NCBI GenBank assembly: GCA_933228675.1
Contig: OW121740.1
Location: 5,635,501 to 5,699,500, forward strand
DNA length: 64,000 nucleotides
Origin: Stomorhina lunata
Lineage: Eukaryota; Arthropoda; Insecta; Diptera; Rhiniidae
Direction of reading: 5' to 3'
In this document: in pieces, positions 12,421 to 23,875 of the stretch
How positions within the stretch are numbered: position 1 is the first letter of the stretch
Layout of the letters: each line of letters starts with the position of its first letter
Notes under the pieces: generated by a model
Told to the model about the DNA's origin: nothing
The model's input: the letters and a program-made list of their open reading frames with translations, nothing else
The model's database searches: none
Program-made: the position numbers and the translations under genes

Positions 12421-14640
12421 AACTACATAAAATTGAACAATTATGCAAAATTTCATCATTGTAGGGGCTTATTCTATTTTTTGCACTTCAATGTATGAAT
12501 AAATACCACTGTGCATCATAGGCAGTTAGATAAGGATATAAAAATAGATATCGCTACGGTCTAACAATGGTAAGTATCTCAGTGCAATCCTTTAATAGTT
12601 CTACTATTATACAAGAACTACTAAAGACTAATGCCAGATAGAAAAACGTGGCTACTCGGAAGTTCTGGTTAAAGGAAATTATTACTTCATACTCAGGTAC
12701 ACTTTGGCATCTATTCCAAATATCGTACGAAGACCACCTAATTGATGAAGTGTTTTTTAAACAGAAATTCTGTGACCAAATCGCCGCATTCAATATCGAT
12801 CTAAAACTCAGACTTTTAAGCAAAAATTGTATAACATACCTTAGGGATTTTCCAAATAATTTATTTTATAAAAAGTTTAATAAAATTTGATATCTCAACA
12901 TAAATATCCGTTTGTTTGTCAAGACATTTAGTTTAAATGAAATTCTTTTACTATATGGAAACTTTTGACAAATAAGTTACAATACAGTGAACCTTACTTG
13001 TATATTATTTAGATTGTCCTAAAAGCATGCTACACAAATTGAAATATCTTTCGTTTTGATTGATATCGAATGCGGTGACTTGGCCCTTGTTTTTTTCTTA
13101 CTTGTCTGATTAGAGAACTTGCAGTTAGGCTAAAGATTGCTACCAATGAATTTTTCAAAATCTGTGCTGATAAGGATGAGTCTTTAAAACATATTCAGAA
13201 AGGGACAAAATCTGTACTTTTAGTTTTCAAGACCTAAGCAATTAGACTGACGAAGATATTCTCTGACTTTTTTTAAGCGATACATATGGTTCAATAAAGT
13301 TAGCCAATAATATGCCTTTTGCTATCTCCCATGGATTTCCAGATTTTCACACCAAAATATCCTAAGCTTCAGCCATACTTATTATACCTTACCCTTTAAA
13401 AATATTACCTTTAATAATACCCGAAATAGAAAGGGATATAATTTAAAAATTTTTATTGAAAAAAATTACTATAAAAGTAAATTGTTACATATTAGTGCGG
13501 ATGACTACAAGCATTTGATGAAATAAACATTTAAATGTACATGTGTATGTTTAAATATTTAAGAGGATATGTACATTCTAAAGTTATTGGCTTTCAGAGC
13601 AATTTAATACACTCGGGTATAATTATATGCAAATGTATATAAGTTAAAGGTAATTTGAAAACAATAATTACCAAAAGATACTCATTATCGATTGTTTAAT
13701 TAAAGCGATGAGAAGCAAACATTTTCAAGGATAATATTACGCCACCAAACACTTGAGATTTAGTATTAAATTTCAGTCGATAATGAAAGTGAAAACGGAT
13801 TAAATATAAATAGTAATTGTTTCACACCATTCATTAAACATATATTCATTGGCTTTTAATCATAAATTTGAGAAATTTCATAGAAAATATTTCATTTACA
13901 TATGCAGTTTGTAGAAACATACAAATTTTATAAATGTTTATATATTTTATTTATTAAATTTGAAACGGAATAGGGATTATTATTTTTTTTTTATTCAAAA
14001 ATATGTGAATGCATTTTTGTTTTTAAATTTTATTGAAAAAAATTTGATCATGGCTAAAATTAAAAATCATTCATTCATTCATGTGGCTTTAAATAAAATA
14101 ATAAAAATATTTCTGCCCATTTTCAATTTATGTTAAAGGAAGTGAAAACAACAACAAATCGTAATGTAACGTCGAATACAAAATAAATACTTAAAAATTA
14201 ATTTAAAAACGATTGATCACAACTGAATAAACTGCAATCACATGCATGTTTACTCGCACATACACACAAACATGGACATAACTTTACAATTACATACATG
14301 CATAAATATTGTACATATATAAATAATATAAACAATAAAAAGATACAGACAATGCAAATAAAGGATATGGTCAGCTGAAATTATAAAGCATGATTATCAA
14401 CTCAATCATATAATTCCCCTTACGCATCTGAATTATATAAAAAAAATTTATTGTAATTTCTTTTTAACTTTACCCTTTTAGATTTCAGTTAACGTCATTC
14501 AAAATTTTGATTGGGGACAGACTAAAAAAAGCTATAGAAAATATTTCCTAGCCAATATAGGACCAATTGAATTTTTTAAAGGGAAGCTGGTTGCAATAAA
14601 AGCAGCAACCAACTCATATGTATATTTTAAAGACACGAAA
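12421..14640. other. AT-rich stretch, no gene recognised
   Basis: Two overlapping open frames on opposite strands (12554-12823 minus, 12648-12890 plus) lie in slightly more complex sequence, but neither resembles a family I know and neither has splice or start context. The rest is plain AT-rich DNA. Confidence 0.4.
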
Positions 14641-14643
14641 TTG

Positions 14644-14759
14644 CTTTAAAATTGTAAGCACTACAATATAAACAAAAAGTATTGCATATATCCAGGAGTA
14701 ACTTTTTTTTACAAAAATGTATTTGTAAGTAAAACGAATTCATTGTCTTAGTTTATGCC
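14644..14759 (+). repeat. Flank repeat, left copy, next to the 12-mer array
   Basis: The stretch containing AGTATTGCATATATCCAGGA and TTTGTAAGTAAAACG is repeated in diverged form at 17091-17213 (AGTATTGCATACATCTAGGA and TTTGTAAGTGAAACG). Both copies run straight into TTAGTC-type 12-mers in the same orientation, so flank plus array was duplicated as a unit. Confidence 0.8.
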
Positions 14760-17039
14760 TTAGTCTATGTCTTAGTCTATGTCTTAGTCTATGTCTTAGT
14801 CTATGTCTTAGTCTATGTCTTAGTCTATGTCTTAGTCTATGTCTTAGTCTATGTCTTAGTCTATGTCTTAGTCTATGTCTTAGTCTATGTCTTAGTCTAT
14901 GTCTTAGTCTATGTCTTAGTCTATGTCTTAGTCTATGTCTTAGTCTATGTCTTAGTCTATGTCTTAGTCTATGTCTTAGTCTATGTCTTAGTCTATGTCT
15001 TAGTCTATGTCTTAGTCTATGTCTTAGTCTATGTCTTAGTCTATGTCTTAGTCTATGTCTTAGTCTATGTCTTAGTCTATGTCTTAGTCTATGTCTTAGT
15101 ATATGTCTTAGTCTATGTCTTAGTCTATGTCTTAGTCTATGTCTTAGTCTATGTCTTAGTCTATGTCTTAGTCTATGTCTTAGTCTATGTCTTAGTCTAT
15201 GTCTTAGTCTATGTCTTAGTCTATGTCTTAGTCTATGTCTTAGTCTATGTCTTAGTCTATGTCTTAGTCTATGTCTTAGTCTATGTCTTAGTCTATGTCT
15301 TAGTCTATGTCTTAGTCTATGTCTTAGTCTATGTCTTAGTCTATGTCTTAGTCTATGTCTTAGTCTATGTCTTAGTCTATGTCTTAGTCTATGTCTTAGT
15401 CTATGTCTTAGTCTATGTCTTAGTCTATGTCTTAGTCTATGTCTTAGTCTATGTCTTAGTCTATGTCTTAGTCTATGTCTTAGTCTATGTCTTAGTCTAT
15501 GTCTTAGTCTATGTCTTAGTCTATGTCTTAGTCTATGTCTTAGTCTATGTCTTAGTCTATGTCTTAGTCTATGTCTTAGTCTATGTCTTAGTCTATGTCT
15601 TAGTCTATGTCTTAGTATATGTCTTAGTCTATGTCTTAGTCTATGTCTTAGTCTATGTCTTAGTCTATGTCTTAGTCTATGTCTTAGTCTATGTCTTAGT
15701 CTATGTCTTAGTCTATGTCTTAGTCTATGTCTTAGTCTATGTCTTAGTCTATGTCTTAGTCTATGTCTTAGTCTATGTCTTAGTCTATGTCTTAGTCTAT
15801 GTCTTAGTCTATGTCTTAGTCTATGTCTTAGTCTATGTCTTAGTCTATGTCTTAGTCTATGTCTTAGTCTATGTCTTAGTCTATGTCTTAGTCTATGTCT
15901 TAGTCTATGTCTTAGTCTATGTCTTAGTCTATGTCTTAGTCTATGTCTTAGTCTATGTCTTAGTCTATGTCTTAGTCTATGTCTTAGTCTATGTCTTAGT
16001 CTATGTCTTAGTCTATGTCTTAGTCTATGTCTTAGTCTATGTCTTAGTCTATGTCTTAGTCTATGTCTTAGTCTATGTCTTAGTCTATGTCTTAGTCTAT
16101 GTCTTAGTCTATGTCTTAGTCTATGTCTTAGTCTATGTCTTAGTCTATGTCTTAGTCTATGTCTTAGTCTATGTCTTAGTCTATGTCTTAGTCTATGTCT
16201 TAGTCTATGTCTTAGTCTATGTCTTAGTCTATGTCTTAGTCTATGTCTTAGTCTATGTCTTAGTCTATGTCTTAGTCTATGTCTTAGTCTATGTCTTAGT
16301 CTATGTCTTAGTCTATGTCTTAGTCTATGTCTTAGTATATGTCTTAGTCTATGTCTTAGTCTATGTCTTAGTCTATGTCTTAGTCTATGTCTTAGTCTAT
16401 GTCTTAGTCTATGTCTTAGTCTATGTCTTAGTCTATGTCTTAGTCTATGTCTTAGTCTATGTCTTAGTCTATGTCTTAGTCTATGTCTTAGTCTATGTCT
16501 TAGTCTATGTCTTAGTCTATGTCTTAGTCTATGTCTTAGTCTATGTCTTAGTCTATGTCTTAGTCTATGTCTTAGTCTATGTCTTAGTCTATGTCTTAGT
16601 CTATGTCTTAGTCTATGTCTTAGTCTATGTCTTAGTCTATGTCTTAGTCTATGTCTTAGTCTATGTCTTAGTCTATGTCTTAGTCTATGTCTTAGTCTAT
16701 GTCTTAGTCTATGTCTTAGTCTATGTCTTAGTCTATGTCTTAGTCTATGTCTTAGTCTATGTCTTAGTCTATGTCTTAGTCTATGTCTTAGTCTATGTCT
16801 TAGTCTATGTCTTAGTCTATGTCTTAGTCTATGTCTTAGTCTATGTCTTAGTCTATGTCTTAGTCTATGTCTTAGTCTATGTCTTAGTCTATGTCTTAGT
16901 CTATGTCTTAGTCTATGTCTTAGTCTATGTCTTAGTCTATGTCTTAGTCTATGTCTTAGTATATGTCTTAGTCTATGTCTTAGTCTATGTCTTAGTCTAT
17001 GTCTTAGTCTATGTCTTAGTCTATGTCTTAGTCTATGTT
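14760..17039 (+). repeat. 12-bp tandem satellite, 190 units of TTAGTCTATGTC
   Basis: The array is 2280 bases long, exactly 190 units in uninterrupted 12-base register. All units look identical except four that read TTAGTATATGTC (C to A at the sixth base, positions 15101, 15617, 16337 and 16961; units 29, 72, 132 and 184) and the last unit, which ends in T. The spacing of the variants is 43, 60 and 52 units. Two plus-strand frames are open throughout (LVYV and SLCL repeats), but this follows from the unit length being divisible by three and is not evidence of coding. Confidence 0.98.
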
Positions 17040-17340
17040 TAGGGCTTAGTGTATGTCTATCGTGTAGTTTTAAAGATGACCACGATCATGCAATTCCATT
17101 AAAATATTAAACAGTACAATTTAAGCAGAAAGTATTGCATACATCTAGGAGTAACTTATTTTTTAACTAAAATGTTTTTGTAAGTGAAACGTGTATATTG
17201 TCGTAGTAAATTTCTTAGTCAACATCTTAGTCTATGGCTTAGTTTATGTCTTAGTCTTTGTCTATATCTTAGTCTATGTTTTAGTCTATTTCTTAGTCTA
17301 TGACTTAGTTTATGCCTTAGTCTATATCTTAGTCAGGTAT
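17040..17340 (+). repeat. Second, degenerate copy of flank plus 12-mer array
   Basis: After a short stretch with one more altered unit, the flank repeat recurs at 17091-17213. It is followed by about ten scrambled TTAGTCTATGTC-like units (TTAGTCTATGGC, TTAGTTTATGTC, TTAGTCTATTTC and others). This copy has drifted, while the main array is almost perfectly homogeneous. Confidence 0.8.
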
Positions 17341-19369
17341 TAATTATTTTTATAATATTCTGGTAATTTTTCATTGATGTTCATTTGTGTTCCGTTTATT
17401 TGAAGTTGCTGTCCCTATGCCCTAGTCCCACAACTACACCCTCTACTCGGAATTCTTTGGGTACCTATAAGCATGGAACATATGTGATATAACTTGCATG
17501 TATTGGTTATATCCGTATTGCAATTTTTGGTCATTAATATTGTTTCCGTTGTGATTGCAAAATAATGTAAAAGTGCGTTAACCAAAAATTTCCTTTGTGG
17601 GTGTTGTGAACATTTCGCATGCCAACACCATCGCCATTGCCCAGGGTAACAGCTTTGGCACAAAGAGGAACAGCAAACATACGATGTTACAATAATAAAT
17701 TTCAATCCTGTCCGGTACAATTCATCTCTCATATCATGTATTTGTTTTTCATTTTTACAGATTTCTTGGAACATCATCAACCAATGATATATGAATGATT
17801 AAAAATGTTACATAGGGGGGATATTGGGAGGTACTGGAGATGACATTTAAAATGACGTTGTAACTTTTAAAAGCCCTTTAGAGAATTTCCAGGAACTTTT
17901 ACAGAGTTTGTGTAAATAGTAACATTTTAATGGGAAAATGAAAATATTTTTAATTAAAGTTATTTAATGTGATTTTATTTTTTCAAAAACATTTCCAAGA
18001 GTGTAATATTATCCGTTCCGAGAAAAGGACAAGAAGTAAATATACATATATTTCCTTAATTTTATTTTTTTCTCCAAAGCAAAGTTTCAAAAAAGTTTAA
18101 ACACAACTTTTGATGTTTCCGAAGAAAAAATTTTAAATATTTTTATATTAATTAATGTTCAGTTCATTTTTCCCATTGGGTCTTACCCAATGCCTTTTTG
18201 CAATTTAAATGCAAACATCAATCTATCCATGCATCCATCTAACATTTAATCATTGAGGTAAATACAAATGAACGTTTGATTGAATGAGCAACAGAATAAC
18301 CAACAATTCTTGTGGATCTTTGATAGAAAACTTTATCTTAAAGCTTCGCTACGTGTGTGTACCCCATAAACGGAAGCATTGACCAAACTCTAACATATGC
18401 TCCAAAATACTCACACAAGCCAAGGAACAAGTATTTTAGCAAATAAAGCCTTAACTGAATTCAATCCATTAAAGTTGATTAATAACTTTTTGTTACGGCT
18501 GCTGATGATGCCGTTGATGATGGGAATGGAGATGGAGATGGGTTTAGCAAAACGAAAACTTTCGAACATTGTTTAACCGCAGACATGCGAAACTGCAATG
18601 AAATTGTACTAGGAAGGATTAAATTCTTCGGTATAAATGTAGATACACATACATGTCTGTATGTGTGTGTGTGTGTTTGTATGAGTCCATAAGCTATAAA
18701 CTTGCGGGGTCATAATTACCAGTGTCATGCCAAATTCACTTTGACATTTGAATATAAGAACATATTTACAGACTAATATAAACAAATACCGAATATGACA
18801 TGACTATGCAAAAATCCATGATGAATAACTATAAATCTATCAACGAGTACTGTCATATATATATCATCTACTTATATCTATGATTGAGATACTAAAACCA
18901 TTTATAGATTCCCAACAGTTTCAAAAAAAGGCATGACGCCCAATCTAATACAATAAATAGGAATGTCTTTGCATCTAAGCTCTAGAATAAGAATTCTTAA
19001 CAATCCTTTCTTGTCCCCATAGATCCTTATCTACACCCCCCCTAAAAGGCAGGTGTGAAATACTAACCCAATTGATTACTTTTGGAAACAATCTACTGGG
19101 CGTACAAATTTATGTGCATTTGTTTCTGTGGATGTATTTTGAGGATGCCTATAAATGAAATTAATTCCTGAAGTGTCGCTGACAAAAGGAAATACAAATC
19201 AACAACTACAAGTTTTGGTGAATAAATATTTATTAAGCCGAAAGTGATATATTATATGAGTATTAGTAAACAGTCAATGACAATTGGGCAATTCACAGGG
19301 AGTGTTAAAATGACATAAATTCACAATATTTAAAAACTGAAAAACTGGTTGCTTTTGAGTTGAATTTGA
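17341..19369. other. Intergenic stretch, slightly more complex, no gene recognised
   Basis: From 17415 to 17780 there is a 121-codon minus-strand open frame in sequence of higher complexity than its surroundings. It has a cysteine-rich middle but no domain that I recognise, and could be chance. Near 18490 a GATGATGGGAATGGAGATGG stretch leaves a short plus frame open. A TGTGTGTGTGTGTTTG microsatellite lies near 18660. I see nothing else that can be supported. Confidence 0.4.
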
Positions 19370-20690
19370 TTTAATTTTTTTAAATTTTCATGTTATTATA
19401 TAATTTTTATTGGTAATGATAAAGCTTTCAAGATAAAACTTATTTCCAATCAAAGGCTGAAATCATAGCTTAAGATCGATATATAAATTATTTGCATATA
19501 TTTGCATATTTATGTCGTTTTTCCAAAAATTAAGTTTGTTTGAGAAATATATTTTTTTTTTTTGTTTTTTGTTGAAAATGTTCATGATTTTTATTGGTAC
19601 TAACAAAGCTTTAAAAACACAATTTATTTCAAAATAAAGGCTGAAGTTCTAGCTTTAGATCGGTATATAAATCATTTGCATATGTTTGCATATTTATGTC
19701 TTCAATAGCTTCAACCCTTTTTCCAAAAATTCCGTTTGTTTGAAAAATATATTTTTTTTAATGTTCAAGTCATGGTATAATTTTTATTGGTAATGACAAA
19801 GCTTTTAAAACAAAACTTATTTTAAATCAAAGGCTAAAATCTTGGCTTAAGATTGAAATATAAATCATTTGCATATGTTTGCATATTGATGTCTTTATTA
19901 GCTTCAACCGTTTTTTTCAAAAATTCCGTTTGTTTGAAAAATATTTTTTTTTTGGAAAATGTTCATGTCATGATATGATTTTTATTGGTAACGACAAAAC
20001 TTTTAAAACAAAATTTATTTCAAATTAAAGGCTGAAGTCTTAGCTTTAGATCGGTATATAAATCATTTGCATATGTTTGCATATTTTTGTCTTTATCAGC
20101 ATTATTCGTTCAAAATGTCGGTTGTTTAGAAATATATTTTTTTTTTTTTAATGGGCATGTTCATTTATTAGTAATGACAAATTTATGATTAAAGCATATT
20201 TATGTCTTTATAAGATTTTACCATACTTCCAAAAATTATGGTTTCTTAAAAAAATATTTTTTTTTTTTAATTTTCATGTAATGATATAGTTTTTATTAAT
20301 AATGACAAAGCTTTCAAGATAAAGCTTATTTTGAATTAAAGACTAAAGTCTATGCTTTGAATTGATATATAAATTATTTGCATATACTTGCATATTTATG
20401 TCTTTTTAAACATTAACCGTTTTCCCAATAATTTCGGTTGTTTAAAATTTTTTTTTTTTATTTTAATTTTCATGTTATGATACAATTTTTGATAGTAATG
20501 ATAAAACTTTGAAGAAAAAATTTATTCTTAAATAAAGGCTGAAGTCTTAACTTTAGATCGGTATGTAAATCAATTGCATATAGTTGCATATTTATGTCTT
20601 TATACGGTATACGGTTTTTTGAAAATATGTATTTTTTTTTTTTTTTTTGTAATTTTTATGTTATGATATGATTTTCATTAGAATACTACA
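19370..20690 (+). repeat. Complex satellite, about 190-bp monomer, seven to eight copies
   Basis: Copies begin near 19387, 19579, 19760, 19956, 20158, 20273, 20467 and 20655 with TTCATGTTATGATATGATTTTTATTGG-like sequence. They contain AAAGGCTGAAGTCTTAGC, then GATCGGTATATAAATCATTT, then TTTGCATATGTTTGCATATT, and end in a poly-T run. The copy at 20158 has an internal deletion and the last is partial. Divergence between copies suggests an old, short array. Confidence 0.88.
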
Positions 20691-22247
20691 GTTTTTCAAC
20701 TTTTCTGCATATTCAAAACTTTTAAAGCTTATGAAAAAGTTTTACTAACAAGTTTTGGCAGCAGTTATTCTTTCGAAAACTGCTGGGTTACTAAATGATC
20801 AAACATTGTTTTCATAACATCCACAAAAACTCATTGATTTTGAAACCAACTGAAACAATGTACTCTGGAAATAACAACAAAAATTGTACTCCTTTTAAAC
20901 CTAAATAGCAATTTATGAGTATGTACCAATTGTCCTTAGTCATATCTACTCAAACAGATAAATATTCATTTGCATGTTCACAACTTGTAGGTCTAATATC
21001 GAATATTTCAGTGTGGCTTTAACACATCCGTTAAACTGTATCATAAAATATTTTCACCTTATCCAACTAAAATGAGGCATGAGACAGTTCAGGAAAAACC
21101 ACAACAAATATGCGTGATGACAATTTTTTTAATACAAACGAGCAGAAATGATAGTGGCACTTACCCATATACATATGTATGTAGAATAAATAATGAAATA
21201 TGTATGTAGAAACGGAAAAAGTGGTGAAGTATGCATATAGCTACAGGTATGTCCAGGTGTTGAAATTGAATTATATTCTCACATGACTCATTTGCTAAAT
21301 ATTTATGTATATTTTGGGAATTTTTATGCATATGCATGTACATAAATTATGTTTCTTAATGTACGTGAAAAGGACTTATCTTGAAGAAGTTTTACGTATT
21401 TTTTCATAAATGAATGTAGAGTAACTTTAATTATTTTAAATCATTTTATTAAAGGAATATAAAAAATTTTCTACATGATTGCGATAATTATAAAGTACAT
21501 ACATATTTTTTTTTTTTTTTTTAATAATTACTTTGCTTTTCCCCATATTTCTATATAATTTATCTTTTTACTTCATTAAATATCTATTCGTTTATTTCTT
21601 TCACTTTCTTAAATTCAAAAATAACGCTTCTTTCAAAATAGTCTATGGCAACACACACAAAAGACCACAATAATATGGCAGCACAATAGAAGAATAGCAA
21701 CAAGTTTATTTAATGTAACAAATAGTCAAATAAAAATTCAGAGTTTATGGGCAATGGAGGCAAGATAAATAGAAGGAAAGACTATAATATTTTTATCATT
21801 CGATATAAAATTTAAAGACAAATTAAACAAAAACATAATCATAAATCCATCTCATACAAGAACAATTTTTCACCTGGCAATACCATTACTAGTGTTGGTA
21901 AACAAAGTAACAGATGTACAATAAAAAAGGTGTTAAAAAATGCTAAGACAATTTTAAAGAAAAAAAGTGATGACTATTTTACAAAAGTTGCAAATAAAAC
22001 GAAAGTATTGATATACATCTTTCCTTAAAAATATCTCAATAGTTTTAATTTTAACTAAAAATATGCTTTTATTTATTTGTTACAGTATAAATACATGTGG
22101 CAATTTTTCCAGAATAATATCTGGCTACCTTATTTGAAAAACATATGGCATCTTAAACTTAACGAACACTAACCAACAAACAACAGTCTGGCATAGCAGC
22201 GAACAGCTGATTATCACGATTTATGTAAACAAAACTTTACATAAAAA
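20691..22247. other. Spacer upstream of COX16, no gene recognised
   Basis: AT-rich with short ACATATGTATGTAG stretches near 21170. The last few hundred bases should contain the COX16 promoter, but I cannot identify a convincing TATA box or initiator. Confidence 0.4.
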
Positions 22248-22633
22248 ATGGAAAAGATGTCGTTTGCGGAAAGAATTAATAAATTAAAACGAAATAGACA
22301 AGTTAAATATGGAATACCTTTTTTGCTGCTGATGGTAGGTGGTTCCTTTGGACTTCAGGAGTTTACAAAAATTAGGTTTGTGTAACTATCCATATAATAA
22401 AAGTAAAATTACTTGATTTTTATCACTCTGATGGTGGTCGTCATCCTAGGTATCAATTTTCAAAACAACAGACTGTTACCCCCGATGAGTTGGAAGACTT
22501 GGGAATACCTATGAAAAAACCTGATGAGGTAACAATAGATAAGGTCTATGAAAAAGTTAAGGCGCTAAATATAGATGACTGGGAAAATATACGAGGTCCC
22601 AGGCCATGGGAGGAAAATTTAGATGTTAAATAA
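22248..22633 (+). CDS. COX16: Cytochrome c oxidase assembly protein COX16, two exons
   Basis: Exons at 22248-22375 and 22450-22633 are joined across a 74-base intron with GT and AG ends (GTTTGT donor, TCCTAG acceptor), giving 103 residues against 106 for human COX16. The protein has a short basic N-terminus, one membrane segment at about residues 22-40 (including LLLMVGGSFGLQEF), then a soluble tail ending in the family signature DDWENIRGPRPWEE (about 84-97). Known members are small inner-membrane proteins of mitochondria that help insert copper into subunit 2 of complex IV. A second methionine at residue 4 is an equally possible start; I kept the first because it preserves the basic lead. 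It stands 1.2 kb upstream of MRG15 on the same strand, with a dispersed repeat between them. Confidence 0.93.
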
Positions 22634-22751
22634 TTTATAGGCTTTATAAAATGTTTGTTTTAATACTATTTACATAAAATTTATAAGTTAGAAACGAACT
22701 GTAAATAATTTTATTAAATTAATAGCAAAAATATAAGTATTTTGTAAATTA

Positions 22752-23500
22752 AAAAAAGTAAGAAAGTGCAATTGTCGGCTAAGTGCGACTTTTTGATACC
22801 AATTGTCTACAAAATTAAGTAGTTATATTAATATTTTGAGATTTAAGTATTTTTTTAAGAATTTCCGGCAGCAGGTCTGATGTGGGAACAAGAATCAATT
22901 GTGGACAGATTCCCTTGAAATTTTCTTTATTTTTTACAGGTTAGAAAGGTGGTGTTACTCTGAGACTCGATGAGTTAATCGCGATAATTTAAAGGTAAAG
23001 AGACATGAAAAGGAATTAAAGGTAGAAAAAGAAAAGTTTTTGACAAAAGTTTACATAGTATAAGAATGCATTATGCGCCAGCTCTTTTTAGTATTCAAAT
23101 TAATCCAAATGTCACTATGGAAATATATTAAAATGCTCGTGTACTATTATATGAGTACAATGGCATGATGACGTGCCAAGTATGAGCGTCTACTAGGCGC
23201 TTTACGCTATTAAAACCTTTATAGAGCTCGATTTACATACAAGATTTCAACATCAATAGTAAATTAAGTAAAATCCTCTATGGAAAGCCTGCTGAGAACT
23301 GTTCAGTGACGAAATTAAATGATTAATTTAAAACGAAATACTTTACTTAATATCATTCTGAATTGATTGCGGTATTGAAGCTAGGGTCAAATGCGGACTT
23401 CTTCATCAATTTTGAGTAAATGTTTTTATATTAAATTCTTCAGATTTATAATCATTGTTTTGACTGACTTTGAGTTTTATATGAACTAATCCTGACAAAT
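22752..23500 (+). mobile_element. Dispersed repeat (AGTAAGAAAGTGCAATTGTCGG family)
   Basis: It starts with AGTAAGAAAGTGCAATTGTC about 120 bases after the COX16 stop and contains GAAGCTAGGGTCAAATGCGG near 23380, both shared with the element at 11.45-12.2 kb. The 3' boundary is uncertain. It fills most of the interval between COX16 and MRG15. No coding capacity is seen. Confidence 0.5.
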
Positions 23501-23875
23501 TTGCTCAATGATTTATAAACGTATTGGTTTTAGAGAATTTTATTAAAAATAGTTTAATAAATTGGTTATTTATACCAGTTTTATTAACATTACAAATTGT
23601 GTTGCCACTTGTTTCCCAATTTAACGGTACTATATTCTATACATCTGGCATTATCTTAGGGGAAAGCTGTCATTCGTCAAATAATTTAACGAATCCCACA
23701 CACAGCTGTCTTTAACGAAAAACAACAACTACTATACAAAAATAACATAAAATCCAAAGCAAAATTTGTTTATTTACAAAATTATTTTGAAGAAATATTT
23801 ATATTAAATAAACGAAATTACTTTTTTGCTCCCCGAGTCGTAATAAAAGCCGTCAAAATAACGTCGACACAGGAA

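Noticed and set aside
14760..17039. Two fully open plus-strand frames (LVYV and SLCL repeats) across the 12-mer array, and a telomere-like TTAG word
   Set aside because: The frames are open only because 12 is divisible by three and the unit lacks stops in those frames; there is no start codon or coding context. The unit is not a canonical telomere repeat and higher flies do not use short telomere repeats, so an interstitial telomere is not supported.
14760..17039. CRISPR-like array
   Set aside because: Units are contiguous with no unique spacers, and the genome is clearly eukaryotic.
17415..17780. 121-codon minus-strand frame with a cysteine-rich middle
   Set aside because: No recognisable domain, no start context or splice partners, and intergenic position. 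It could be a fragment of an exon or old repeat, but I cannot support a gene.
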